Origin: Hydrocarboniclastica marina
GTDB taxonomy: Bacteria > Pseudomonadota > Gammaproteobacteria > Pseudomonadales > Oleiphilaceae
Assembly: GCF_004851605.1 (NCBI RefSeq)
Contig: NZ_CP031093.1
Location: 3,038,692-3,102,691, forward strand
DNA length: 64,000 nucleotides
Direction: 5' to 3'
Shown piece by piece: positions 38,372 to 47,288 of the stretch; the stretch's first letter is position 1; the number at the start of each line of letters is the position of its first letter. The notes beneath the pieces are model-generated. The model was not told the DNA's origin. It saw nothing but the letters and a program-made list of their open reading frames with translations, and did no database searches. A program made the translations under genes and the position numbers.

Positions 38372-39760
38372 CTAATCGAAGGGGTTTTGCAGAGCCGAAA
38401 CGAATCCCCAGGCGGATATCGCCAGTATCGCCACAACTGCCACCGGCACAAGATACTTGAGCAGCCACTGCCACGAGGAGAACGCCCAGGCCCAGCGCAT
38501 GGCCAACTCCTCCCGACGAGATGCAACATCCAGTTTCCAGCCTGCGAACACCGCAACCAGCAGCCCTACTATCGGCAGCATCAGGCTGGAACTGACGAAG
38601 TCGATCCAGCCGAAGAAATTCGCCCCGAGCAAGGTGGCATCAGCCCAGATATTAAACGAAAACACAGTGCCAAGCCCCAGCAACCAGGCGGCACAGCCAA
38701 CCACAACCACAGCCGATGTGCGACTGCACCGCCAGCGTTGTTGTGACCACGCCACCGCGGGCTCCAGAATGGAAATGGCTGAACTCCAGGCCGCCAGGGC
38801 GATCAGAACAAAAAACAGGGTGCCAACAAAATGACCAAAGGGCAGATTCCCCAGAGCAAGAGGCAAGGCGTTGAACATCAGCCCGAAACCGGCCGTCGGG
38901 TCCAGTCCATTGGCAAAGACAATCGGAAATATAATCAAGCCTGCGCTTAAAGCCACAACTGTGTCCAGCAACGCGATAGCAACCACAGCACCGCCGATCG
39001 AAGCAGACTTCGGCATGTAGGCTCCATACGCCATCATTACCCCCATACCCAGGCTCAGGCTGAAAAAGGCATGCCCCAGCGCATCCAGAGAGGCCTGCCA
39101 GGTGATCTTCTGGGCCGAGAAGTCGAACAGGAAAGCCAGTCCCTGGTCAAAATCGCCATGTTCCCAGGCGTACCAGAGCAGCACAGCCAGGAGAATGAAC
39201 AGCATCGGCATGATGATGCGCAGGGATTTTTCCAGTCCCTGGTTGATGCCCCGCAGTGAAACGATCATCACGAGCACCAGGAAAAGTGTATGCCAGCCGG
39301 TCAACTCGACCGCACTCGACTGCACGGCGCTAAAAACCGCCGCGACATCTTCAGGTCCGGCTCCGACAAAGTCGCCGAATGCCGAGTTGAACACATAGGC
39401 GAGGGAGAACCCGCCGACGACCGAATAGAACGACAGGATTATGAAGCCCGCGAGAGCCCCAAGCCGTCCAGTCCAGATCCAGGCTCGGCTGGTCCCGGCC
39501 GCTGCTGTAAGTTTCGCCATTGAGCCGACCGGGTTCTGTCCACCGCGGCGCCCAAGCAGCACTTCGGCCATAAGCAGCGGCACACCTACCAGAAAGAGAC
39601 AGAGTAAGTAGATTGCTACAAATGCGGCGCCACCGTTTTCGCCGGCCATGTAGGGGAATTTCCAGATGTTCCCCAGGCCAACCGCTGAACCAGTTGCAGC
39701 AAGTATGAACGTCCAGCGACTGCCCCATGAGCCCAGGCCGGACTCGTACCGTTCGCTCAT
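38372..39760 (-). CDS. Sodium-dependent transporter, SNF family
   Basis: Inner-membrane Na+-coupled symporter of 462 residues with about eleven helices. The signature WGSRWTFILAATGSAVGLGNIWKFPYMAGENGGAAFV (about 11-47) contains the Na+/substrate site of LeuT-type NSS carriers. Substrate (amino acid or amine) cannot be named. GGAG six bases before the ATG. It lies 19 bases before ratA on the same strand. Confidence 0.92.
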   Translation of the reverse strand: MSERYESGLGSWGSRWTFILAATGSAVGLGNIWKFPYMAGENGGAAFVAIYLLCLFLVGVPLLMAEVLLGRRGGQNPVGSMAKLTAAAGTSRAWIWTGRLGALAGFIILSFYSVVGGFSLAYVFNSAFGDFVGAGPEDVAAVFSAVQSSAVELTGWHTLFLVLVMIVSLRGINQGLEKSLRIIMPMLFILLAVLLWYAWEHGDFDQGLAFLFDFSAQKITWQASLDALGHAFFSLSLGMGVMMAYGAYMPKSASIGGAVVAIALLDTVVALSAGLIIFPIVFANGLDPTAGFGLMFNALPLALGNLPFGHFVGTLFFVLIALAAWSSAISILEPAVAWSQQRWRCSRTSAVVVVGCAAWLLGLGTVFSFNIWADATLLGANFFGWIDFVSSSLMLPIVGLLVAVFAGWKLDVASRREELAMRWAWAFSSWQWLLKYLVPVAVVAILAISAWGFVSALQNPFD

Positions 39761-40083
39761 AAAAATCTCCGGGCAAAGAAAGCCGGCAATTGTAGCGGAA
39801 AGCCAAGTCGAGATTAAGGAACGCGCGCGATTACTTCCCGCATCGCCCTGCCGGCGTGCGGCACCCCATGAAGCTTTGCCCCCGGCGCATGCCTTTGCGT
39901 TACAATGCTCGCATTCTGGTCAGGCCGCGCCGCATGTCCGAGTGAGCCAAGGTTAGTGGCAGCCCTGCCTGAGTATGCGGCTGGCAGCACTGAGGCTCCG
40001 CATCGCACAGCCGGTGGCACGTCCAATAGCGACTCGTTCAAACCCCACATTTTCGAAAGCCAAAAGGGCCAATCGAGACTTTT
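39761..40083. promoter_or_regulatory. Intergenic region before smpB
   Basis: 323 bases between the SNF transporter start and smpB. A TACAAT -10-like hexamer occurs at 39901-39906 reading toward smpB, with a weak TTGCCC 19 bases upstream. No gene supported. Confidence 0.35.
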
Positions 40084-40572
40084 ATGAGCAAGAAAAAGCC
40101 GACTCCAGGCTCGAGTACCATCGCGCGCAACAAAAAAGCGCGCCACGAGTATCATATTGAGCAGACCTTCGAAGCCGGTATGGCATTGACCGGCTGGGAA
40201 GTAAAAGCCATGCGCGCCGGCAAGTGCCAGCTCACCGACGCCTATGTACTGCTCAAGGACGGTGAGGCCTGGTTGCTTGGGGCTCATGTACAGCCACTTA
40301 ACACAGCTTCCACCCATGTTGTGGCGGACCCGGACCGCACCCGTAAGTTGCTCCTTCACAAGAAGGAAATAGCACGTCTCATCGGCGCCGTCGGCCAGAC
40401 TGGTCATACCTGCGTGCCACTGGCCATCTACTGGAAAGGAAACAAGGTCAAGTGTGAGATTGCGCTGGTGAAAGGTAAAAAGCTCTTCGATAAGCGTGCC
40501 ACCGAAAAAGAGCGCGACTGGAATCGGCAAAAGCAGCGATTGATGCGCCAACCGCAAAATCTGTCATCCTGA
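40084..40572 (+). CDS. smpB: SsrA-binding protein SmpB
   Basis: Binds tmRNA and places it in stalled ribosomes for trans-translation. The 162-residue protein has [34 protein letters not shown] (about 14-47) and the basic tail [12 protein letters not shown] that enters the decoding site. The ssrA gene lies 2 kb downstream, with only the WS/DGAT gene between. Confidence 0.97.
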   Translation: MSKKKPTPGSSTIARNKKARHEYHIEQTFEAGMALTGWEVKAMRAGKCQLTDAYVLLKDGEAWLLGAHVQPLNTASTHVVADPDRTRKLLLHKKEIARLIGAVGQTGHTCVPLAIYWKGNKVKCEIALVKGKKLFDKRATEKERDWNRQKQRLMRQPQNLSS

Positions 40573-40994
40573 AAAAGCTCTGCCGACCGACCTTTCGATC
40601 GTCGGCGGGGCCCCCTTCCGGGCGGCCCTGTCGGTGCACAAACTCTTCCCGTCCAGCGCTTCTATCGCTAAAAAAGATATACCAAACATTGATCTAGGCG
40701 CATATAATTCAGTCACTAGCTTGAACCCCTGGCGCAGCACCTCTCCTACCCGGCATACATAAAATTAACCCAGGCATTACTTTAAGTTAGTATATCTATA
40801 TTGTAGTATTTCTACCTATTGCCCGCCGTGGATCTGGCGCAGCAGTATCGGTCACGAACACTTCGACAGTCAGGCATATTCTCACTCGGAGAGGATGCAG
40901 AGCAGCTCGTGGCGAAACCATCCAGACTCAGGTTGGCTTCTGTTGATAACCCGAGTTTCGAACAGCGGATATCCCGGTACGGATAGGAGGGATT
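40573..40994. other. AT-rich intergenic region before the wax ester synthase gene
   Basis: 422 bases. The first 60 hold an imperfect GC-rich hairpin after smpB (around 40578-40610). A notably AT-rich stretch (about 40665-40820) includes TATAAT at 40703-40708 with no good -35. Likely the promoter region of the downstream gene. No gene supported. Confidence 0.4.
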
Positions 40995-42485
40995 ATGGTT
41001 TCTGGGAGCAGCCTCAAAGGCACGCCCATGGCGGCCGTGGACAAGTCCTGGCTACGCATGGAGTCGGCGTCCAACTGTATGATGATAGGCGTCGTTCTTA
41101 TTTTTGATCGCCCGATTGGCATACCTGCGCTTCGACAACTGCTTGAAGAGCGCTTTCTGAAGTTCCAGCGTTTCCGTCAGATCATTCAGCGCAAGGGTGA
41201 ACGCTGCCACTGGGTCGACGATCCGAACTTTGATCTGGACAACCATCTTCACTCCATCGCCCTGCCCGCCCCCGCCAGCAAAAAAGAGCTACAAACTGTG
41301 TTTGGCGATCTCAACAGCAGCCACCTCGACCCCAACAGACCGCTCTGGCAGATCCATCATGTCGACAATTATGGTGAAGGCAGCGCCCTGCTGATTCGGA
41401 TCCATCACTGTATCGCCGACGGCATTTCACTGGTGCGCGTGCTGCTGTCACTTACTGACGACAATGCCGACGCGAAAGTAACCAAAATGCCCGGCAACAG
41501 CATTGCCCCTAAAATGCCGCCCGCGCCCGGATGGCAGAAACGCATCAATGGCTTCATGCAGAGCCTCAGCCAGACCCGACAGCAGGTTACCGCAGTGGCC
41601 GACAAGTCCTGGCGAAAAGTCAGGCATGATCCGACCTATTTGCTGCATCTCGGCCACGAAGCCTGGCGCGTAGCCAACGAGTGCATCAGCCTGGGCCTGC
41701 GCCCTTTCGACCCGCCTACCCGCCTCAAGGGCAGTCTAAGCGGCCGAAAGCAAGTGGCCTGGGCGGAGCCGCTAGACCTTGCCGAGGTCAAGCAAGTAGC
41801 CAAGGCGTTGAAGGGCACGGTTAATGACGTCTTGCTGACAGCCGCTACGGGCGCCCTGCACGAGTTTCTCAAGGAAAGCGGCGCTCCGATTCCCCCTCAG
41901 GGCATTCACGTCGCAGTGCCATTCAATCTTCGCCCGCCGCAGGAGCCGGTAAACAAACTGGGCAATCAGTTTGGACTCGTACTTGTACCTCTCCCTGTCG
42001 GTACGGCCTGTCCGCTCGAGCAATTCAGCAAGGTCCAGCAGGATATGAACCAACTGAAGAATTCCTATCAGGCCCAGGTGTCTTATAGCCTGCTGAACGT
42101 TTTCGGCCGAGGGCCGGATATTCTTGAGAAAATGGCCCTTGAAGTGCTCAGTCGCAAGGCCTCTGCAGTAATGACCAATGTCCCGGGCCCCCGTAACCCG
42201 GTTTACCTGTGCGGCGCGCGTCTTACGCAGCCCATGTTCTGGGTCCCGCAGACCGGGGACATCGGTGTCGGCCTGAGCATCTTCAGCTACGAGGATCAGG
42301 TGCAGTTCGGGCTGGTGAGCGACAAGCGTCTGATAGGCGATCCCGACGCTGTTGTCGCTCAGTTTGTGCAATCCTTTAATGCACTGAAGCGTCTGGCGGC
42401 AACAATAGCGGCGCCGGAGGACCAGAAGGACGAGGTAGTCGTGGACGCGGCCAAAGCATTTTCCAGACAATCGTCAGTCAAGTAA
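40995..42485 (+). CDS. Wax ester synthase/diacylglycerol acyltransferase (WS/DGAT)
   Basis: Bifunctional acyltransferase that joins acyl-CoA to fatty alcohols or diacylglycerol, making storage wax esters or triacylglycerol at the membrane. The 496-residue protein has the catalytic HHxxxDG motif as HHCIADG (137-143), the second conserved block PFNLRPPQEPVNKLGNQFGLVLVPLP (about 303-328) and the C-terminal TNVPGPRNPVYLCGARL (about 395-411). AGGAGG four bases before the ATG is a strong ribosome site. Its start, MAAVDKSWLRMESASNCMMIG, differs from the two well-studied Marinobacter enzymes as I recall them, so it may be a third paralogue. Confidence 0.92.
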   Translation: MVSGSSLKGTPMAAVDKSWLRMESASNCMMIGVVLIFDRPIGIPALRQLLEERFLKFQRFRQIIQRKGERCHWVDDPNFDLDNHLHSIALPAPASKKELQTVFGDLNSSHLDPNRPLWQIHHVDNYGEGSALLIRIHHCIADGISLVRVLLSLTDDNADAKVTKMPGNSIAPKMPPAPGWQKRINGFMQSLSQTRQQVTAVADKSWRKVRHDPTYLLHLGHEAWRVANECISLGLRPFDPPTRLKGSLSGRKQVAWAEPLDLAEVKQVAKALKGTVNDVLLTAATGALHEFLKESGAPIPPQGIHVAVPFNLRPPQEPVNKLGNQFGLVLVPLPVGTACPLEQFSKVQQDMNQLKNSYQAQVSYSLLNVFGRGPDILEKMALEVLSRKASAVMTNVPGPRNPVYLCGARLTQPMFWVPQTGDIGVGLSIFSYEDQVQFGLVSDKRLIGDPDAVVAQFVQSFNALKRLAATIAAPEDQKDEVVVDAAKAFSRQSSVK

Positions 42486-42540
42486 TCAACCAATAACCGG
42501 CTCCACAGCAGACGATACGGAAAACGTTATACCGTTAGCA

Positions 42541-42570
42541 CTTGAAGACATCAGGGCTTGCCCCCATACT
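42541..42570 (+). promoter_or_regulatory. ssrA promoter, possibly dual sigma-70/sigma-32
   Basis: TTGAAG (42542-42547), 17 bases, CATACT (42565-42570) fits sigma-70, with a start ten bases later at the mature tmRNA 5' end. The same bases read as CTTGAA (42541-42546), 15 bases, CCCCATAC (42562-42569), matching the heat-shock consensus with the same spacing as the grpE promoter. Confidence 0.6.
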
Positions 42571-42580
42571 ACTTGATACA

Positions 42581-42943
42581 GGGGACGACATGGCTTCGAC
42601 GCCGGTAGTGAACCCTGCGGTGCATGCCGAGATGGCAGCTAATCTCGTAAATAAAAGCTGCAACGTTATAGTCGCAAACGACGATAACTACGCACTGGCA
42701 GCGTAAGCTGCCGGTTGTCCTGACTCGGATGCTTGTAACCGAGAAGTAACACCTCAGGACATCATAGCTAACAAGCTCGCCTCCGCTCATCGTTCCATGA
42801 ATCGGAGGTTAAAACCCAGGAACTCGCTTCAGGCACCCTGGCCTTCGGGTCGCCTGAAGTTAAAACAATAGAAGGACACTAAGCATGTAGAGCCAAAGGC
42901 AGAACACTGGCGGACGCGGGTTCAATTCCCGCCGTCTCCACCA
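42581..42943 (+). ncRNA. ssrA: Transfer-messenger RNA (tmRNA)
   Basis: Rescues ribosomes stalled on broken messages. GGGGACGACATGGCTTCGACG at the 5' end pairs with CGTCTCC at the 3' end to form the tRNA-like acceptor stem. The T arm GGGTTCAATTCCCGCC and an encoded CCA (42941-42943) complete the alanine-tRNA-like part. The total of 363 nt is normal for one-piece tmRNA. SmpB is encoded 2 kb upstream. A terminator follows. Confidence 0.97.
42674..42706 (+). other. tmRNA tag reading frame
   Basis: GCA resume codon to TAA, encoding ANDDNYALAA, the proteolysis tag added to stalled proteins. The LAA end is recognised by ClpXP-type proteases. This tag form is shared with Pseudomonas. Confidence 0.95.
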
Positions 42944-42990
42944 AACAAGCGTTTCGGTAAGCTGAGTACCGCTTCAAGAACCGCACAACC

Positions 42991-43012
42991 AAGGGCCTTC
43001 GGGCCCTTTTTT
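42991..43012 (+). terminator. ssrA terminator
   Basis: AAGGGCC, TTCG tetraloop, GGCCCTT, then TTTT. It lies 48 bases after the mature 3' end. Confidence 0.9.
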
Positions 43013-43197
43013 CGTTTCGGGGCGTCTTAAAAGAAACCATAGATAGAAGCCTGGTTGCAGGGGGCATTTATGGGGCACAACCCAGGCTCGTTAACCGCAC
43101 CCCCCAGTTGAGCCAGTCTTCACTTAGACTTATAGCCCCGGGCCGAGCCCGTGCTCGACGCTTTCCCTGCACTCCTGTCAATTTATGCCTTAGGGCT

Positions 43198-44622
43198 TCA
43201 CCGAAACCCAGCCGGGAGTATATCGGACCAGGGCTGCGCTGCCTCGAACGCCGCGGCTGCGCGGAATAAGGTTGGTTCATCGTGGTCACGAGCGACAAGC
43301 TGAAGCCCCACGGGCAATCCTTCGCCGGTGAACCCGCAAGGAATGGAGGCGGCTGGCTGGCCGGTCAGGTTGAAAGGGTAGGTATAACTGACCCAGGCCA
43401 TGGGGTTCGTATTGGCCCAACCCGGAGGCTGATCCTGCCCTACCTCGAAGGCGGCCACGGGAAGCGTCGGCGTCAGAAGCAGATCAAAATCGCGAAAGAA
43501 TGATCGCATTCTCTCGCGTAGATGTTTCCGTCTTCCCAGCGATCTCTGATAGTCGGCGGCACTGCGGCTAACGGCCCATTCGAGCATCGGCAACAAACTC
43601 GGGTCGAGCATCTCGGGCATTTCACGCAAGGGTTTACGCAGAGCTTTCGCAAGCGCTCCGTAGAACTCTAGCGCCCAGATATCCACAGGGTCAGCCATAA
43701 CCTTGCGCACAGTGGTGGCTTTTACTCCCAGCGCCCCGAAAGAAGCAATTGCACGCTCGCATAACGCCAGCACTTCCGGGTCGGGTCGGGCGTACCCCAG
43801 GGTCGGGCTCCAGGCAACACGCATGCCTTTGAGTGGCTGGTCGCAAGCAGAGACCAATGCGGGAACAGGCTGACGCAAGCTGTTCGGGTCATGGCGATCG
43901 AAACCGGCCAGATTTTCCAGGATGAAAGCCGCGTCTCTAACAGTTCGGGAAATGATACCGGGATGCACCAGGTTGTCAGCTGCAGCGAGGGGGTAGAAAG
44001 GAATCCGGCCGAACTGAGGCTTGATTCCAAAAAGGCTGTTGAGTGCCGCGGGGATGCGCACCGATCCGGCGCCATCGGTGCCTATGGCCACGGCCGTTAC
44101 TCCCGCAGCAACGCTGGCCCCAGCCCCAGCGCTCGATCCGCCCGGCGTTCGCTCAAGATTCCAGGGATTGCGGGTAATACCCGTCAAAGGGCAGTCACCC
44201 ACGGCTTTTGCACCGTACTCGCTGGTTGTAGTCTTGCCGACAATACACGCTCCAGCGCCACGTAGGCGTTGCACCAATACGGCATCCTCATGCATTCGCT
44301 CGTCTGCAGTAGTACGGGAGCCAAACCGAAGAGGCAATCCCGCGACCGGCAGCACATCCTTGACCGATACCGGCAGCCCGGCAAGCGGCCCCGAAGGACC
44401 GTCTGACGCAAGCTGCCGCTCTACCGACCTGGCCTGATCCATCGCCAAGTCCGGGTCCATGGCACTGAAAGCGTTAAGCCGAGGCTCGGTCACAGCCAAC
44501 CGTGCGAGAGTCTGCTTCATAGCGGTAACCGGAGAAAGCTCCCCCTTGGCAATGGATCGGCACAGGGTTCGTGCTTCGCAGGCCAAACCGGCCTCCGTTT
44601 CGCCTCCATGTCCACTGCCCAT
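43198..44622 (-). CDS. Amidase-signature hydrolase
   Basis: Ser-cisSer-Lys amidase of 474 residues. The catalytic lysine sits in PVSVKDVLP (about 88), the cis-serine in TPGGSSAGAGASVAAG (about 162-177) and the nucleophile serine in GTDGAGSVRIPA (about 184-195). The family includes GatA, aliphatic and aryl amidases; no gatB or gatC is near, so it is a free amidase. Its ATG overlaps the permease stop by one base, tying it to the transporter and suggesting it hydrolyses an imported amide. ATG 44622 is preferred to the adjacent TTG. Confidence 0.88.
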   Translation of the reverse strand: MGSGHGGETEAGLACEARTLCRSIAKGELSPVTAMKQTLARLAVTEPRLNAFSAMDPDLAMDQARSVERQLASDGPSGPLAGLPVSVKDVLPVAGLPLRFGSRTTADERMHEDAVLVQRLRGAGACIVGKTTTSEYGAKAVGDCPLTGITRNPWNLERTPGGSSAGAGASVAAGVTAVAIGTDGAGSVRIPAALNSLFGIKPQFGRIPFYPLAAADNLVHPGIISRTVRDAAFILENLAGFDRHDPNSLRQPVPALVSACDQPLKGMRVAWSPTLGYARPDPEVLALCERAIASFGALGVKATTVRKVMADPVDIWALEFYGALAKALRKPLREMPEMLDPSLLPMLEWAVSRSAADYQRSLGRRKHLRERMRSFFRDFDLLLTPTLPVAAFEVGQDQPPGWANTNPMAWVSYTYPFNLTGQPAASIPCGFTGEGLPVGLQLVARDHDEPTLFRAAAAFEAAQPWSDILPAGFR

Positions 44623-45479
44623 CAATCCGCCCAGTTGTAACGTTTGGTGATCGCGTTGAACGTCCGGTCAGCTATGAGCGAAAGAGCTCCCAACACGAGC
44701 AAACCGGCCATTGCATGGCCCACTTGCAGGTTTTGCTGGGAGATATCGATGCGGTAGAAGATTCCAGAGAATGTCCCTGCGATCTCCGCCGCGACCAGGG
44801 CATAAAAGGCGATGCTCACCGCGGTGCGCAGCCCTACGAGGATATAGGGCAGAGAGCCAGGCAGGTATATCTGGGTAAGCATTTTGTGCTCCGGCGTGCC
44901 GAGGCACTGGGCCGCGCGTATGTAAAGCGGGTTAACCTTCTGCACGCCAAGATGGGCCGCCATCCAGACCGTGAAAAATACGCCCCAGAACACCAGAAAA
45001 TATTTACCCCACTCGGACAGCCCAAACCAGAGAATAACAAGCGGTACAAAGGCAATCGGCGGTATGGGCCGAAGGAGGCTGAACACTGGCGTGAGCAGAC
45101 CTTCAATTAGCCGGAAGCGTCCCGTGATGATTCCGACCGTTGCGCCAACCACAGCTCCGCTGGCAAACCCCACCGCGATACGCGACAGACTCATGCCGAG
45201 ATCACTCCAAAGCAGGCCGCTACCCATCCAGTCCAGAAAGGATGTCACAACAACAGTCGGCGGTGGAAATAGCATGGCGTTGACAAAACCGGCACTTGAA
45301 ACCCACTGCCAGAGGCCCAGGAAAAGTGGCAGCGAGACAATTCGCGCCAGACGCTCCCATGTCATAATTTCGCGCAGCGGCCGTCTTCGGGCCGGCATTA
45401 GCGGAATCTGAGCCTGAGATTGCTGCGGCGTTGAGCTACGCGCTAATTCGACAGCGCTCTTAGCGGCTGGCTGTGCCAT
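44622..45479 (-). CDS. ABC transporter permease, SsuC/TauC type
   Basis: Inner-membrane permease of 285 residues with about six helices. The EAA-loop equivalent IRAAQCLGTPEHKMLTQIYLPGSLPYILVGLR (about 186-217) contacts the missing ATPase. The family carries nitrate, sulfonates, taurine or pyrimidine precursors. A Ser/Gln/Ala-rich N-terminal tail (1-30) precedes the first helix. Gene order is binding protein, permease, amidase; no ATPase gene is seen nearby. Confidence 0.9.
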   Translation of the reverse strand: MAQPAAKSAVELARSSTPQQSQAQIPLMPARRRPLREIMTWERLARIVSLPLFLGLWQWVSSAGFVNAMLFPPPTVVVTSFLDWMGSGLLWSDLGMSLSRIAVGFASGAVVGATVGIITGRFRLIEGLLTPVFSLLRPIPPIAFVPLVILWFGLSEWGKYFLVFWGVFFTVWMAAHLGVQKVNPLYIRAAQCLGTPEHKMLTQIYLPGSLPYILVGLRTAVSIAFYALVAAEIAGTFSGIFYRIDISQQNLQVGHAMAGLLVLGALSLIADRTFNAITKRYNWAD

Positions 45480-45482
45480 TGC

Positions 45483-46478
45483 TCACAGACCTTCCGCAGT
45501 AACACGCGCCGGCGCAATTTCCTGCAGAACACCGGGATAAACGACCTTGCTGAAGTCAGGCATGGTTGCGCCGGACGGATGGTTACCAGACTCAAGACGC
45601 CATTGAGCGTGGGTGTTCAGGATATCCATTGTTCGGTCGTCGATGACAACCTCGTAGATATAATCGTCGAAGATTGCGGCCAGATCCTCCTCTGGCATCC
45701 CCGCAGCTTCCGCAATGACCGAGATGGCTTGCTCCCGGTTATCCTTTATCCATTGCTCGGCCTCTATCAGCGCCCGCATGAAGTTGAGGACCGTCTCCCG
45801 GTTGCTTTCGAGGTAGTCCTGCATGAGTACAATGTTGAACGTCTCGGCGTAGATGCCTGAAGTGTTCAGCAGTCTCGCATCGTCGCCCATGACCCGACGG
45901 GCGTTGGCGACATGGGGCTCGAAGATGTTAAAGGCATCAATGCTGCCCGACGCCAGGGCAGCAGCCATGTCCTGCGGGCGCAAGTTTATCAGTTGCACGT
46001 CGCTCTTGGTCAGACCGGCTTTTTCCAGCAATTTCATTGTGTAGACTTCAGCCCCAGTGCCCGCAGTGAAAGCGATCCGCTTACCGCGCAGGTCCGCCAG
46101 AGTATCGATACCGGCATCTGCTGACGTTAACGTTTTGAGGTCCGAATACTGGGTCCGTGCCAGGAAGGCGATAGGCTGGTTAGCCATGGCCGCCGCCGTC
46201 GTTGGGGCCTCCGCCGTCGTCGCAATATCTGCGCCGCCTCCAATCACCGTTTCCAGGCATTGCCTGCCGGTCGTAAAACTGCGCACCTCCAGGTCAATGC
46301 CATGATCCTTCATGAAGCCTTGCTGATTCGCCACCATCGTTATGCCGGAAATAGGTGAAGCATTCTGGGCCAGGCGCACCTTCTCAAGGGCCCCCGCGGT
46401 CGCAGAAAATAATAGGCCGGAGGCCATCATCGCCATCAGGCCGACGCAAGAGAGGGTCGATCGGAAATGGGTACTCAT
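45483..46478 (-). CDS. NMT1/SsuA-type substrate-binding protein
   Basis: Periplasmic binding protein of 331 residues with a signal peptide (about 1-31, GLMAMMASGLLFSATAGA). The mature part starts LEKVRLAQNASPISGITMVANQQGFMKDHGIDLEV and contains ADIATTAEAPTTAAAMANQ and DLRGKRIAFTAGTGAEVYTMKLLEKAGL, typical of the aliphatic sulfonate/nitrate/NMT1 group. ATG 46478 follows GGAGA by seven bases; an in-frame GTG at 46508 would lengthen the signal. It is first in a three-gene operon with a permease and an amidase. Ligand unknown, possibly an amide. Confidence 0.88.
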   Translation of the reverse strand: MSTHFRSTLSCVGLMAMMASGLLFSATAGALEKVRLAQNASPISGITMVANQQGFMKDHGIDLEVRSFTTGRQCLETVIGGGADIATTAEAPTTAAAMANQPIAFLARTQYSDLKTLTSADAGIDTLADLRGKRIAFTAGTGAEVYTMKLLEKAGLTKSDVQLINLRPQDMAAALASGSIDAFNIFEPHVANARRVMGDDARLLNTSGIYAETFNIVLMQDYLESNRETVLNFMRALIEAEQWIKDNREQAISVIAEAAGMPEEDLAAIFDDYIYEVVIDDRTMDILNTHAQWRLESGNHPSGATMPDFSKVVYPGVLQEIAPARVTAEGL

Positions 46479-47288
46479 AAGGGCTTCTCCACAGTGTTTC
46501 TGTGCCACGGCGCGTGGCCTGGATGAGAAAGGGAGCGCCTGTACTTGTACTCTTAAGCGCTACCACTTGAGGATAGGTAGTGCACCATCTGTGCCAGCAG
46601 TGGCCTGCGGACTAATGCCCTGTCACGCCGAGGGAAAAACGCTGCAGGGGAAGAATCTCTGATAATCGGGACGGGGCCTCTAACGCACTGCAAAGGCGCA
46701 GCCATGCGCCCGACTGGGACGCTTCTGCCACCAGCGGCTGAGCAATACAATACAAGTAGTACAGGCCAGGAGCGTCGGGGAAGGGCTTGACGCCATGATG
46801 CACGGACCGTTCGAAATATCAGACGAGCCAGGTTTTGCAGTCTTTCACGGGGACGTAGTTACTTTCCGGTATTTGCTCCATTATGATTCGGTCGCCAGAT
46901 TACTTTTTTTCGAGCACTGATATTTTTCGAGCCCTGACTCACGCTAGACTCGAATCAGTCATACGCTCCATCTCGACTGGTCTCACCACAAAAACAACTC
47001 TTCGGTTACCTTTCTGAACACCTGCGCCCACGAACTCCGCCGCGTCGCGCGCTGATTCGGAACCAGGTGCTAAAATAAGTAGAATCCAGCCAGCCATTAC
47101 CTTGACCGCCCTGAGCTCAAAGCTAGCCTTCAGTGTTCCTTAATGAACCAGGCTATTAAGGGTAACCATCAGCATCAGGCTGAACGGATCCAGTTGTCGC
47201 ACACGTTTATGACTGACAAAACTTCGTACGGACGATGAACAAAGTTGTGCAGAGATTTCGACTTCAACCTGAATAATTGAGCAAACCT
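46479..47288. other. Long intergenic region, no supported gene
   Basis: 810 bases between the binding-protein start and the diguanylate cyclase start. Short minus-strand frames at 46612-46803 (MHHGVKPFPDAPGLYYLY...) and 46553-46750 look as though a frameshift might join them, but I recognise no family. A direct pair TTTTTCGAGCACTGA / TTTTTCGAGCCCTGA lies at about 46906-46937. Confidence 0.35.

Noticed and set aside
39814-40557. 247-codon minus-strand frame antisense to smpB
   Set aside because: smpB on the plus strand is certain and the antisense product matches nothing.
42921-43200. Genomic island attachment at the 3' end of ssrA
   Set aside because: No integrase follows and the ssrA 3' end is not repeated elsewhere in the window as far as I can see.
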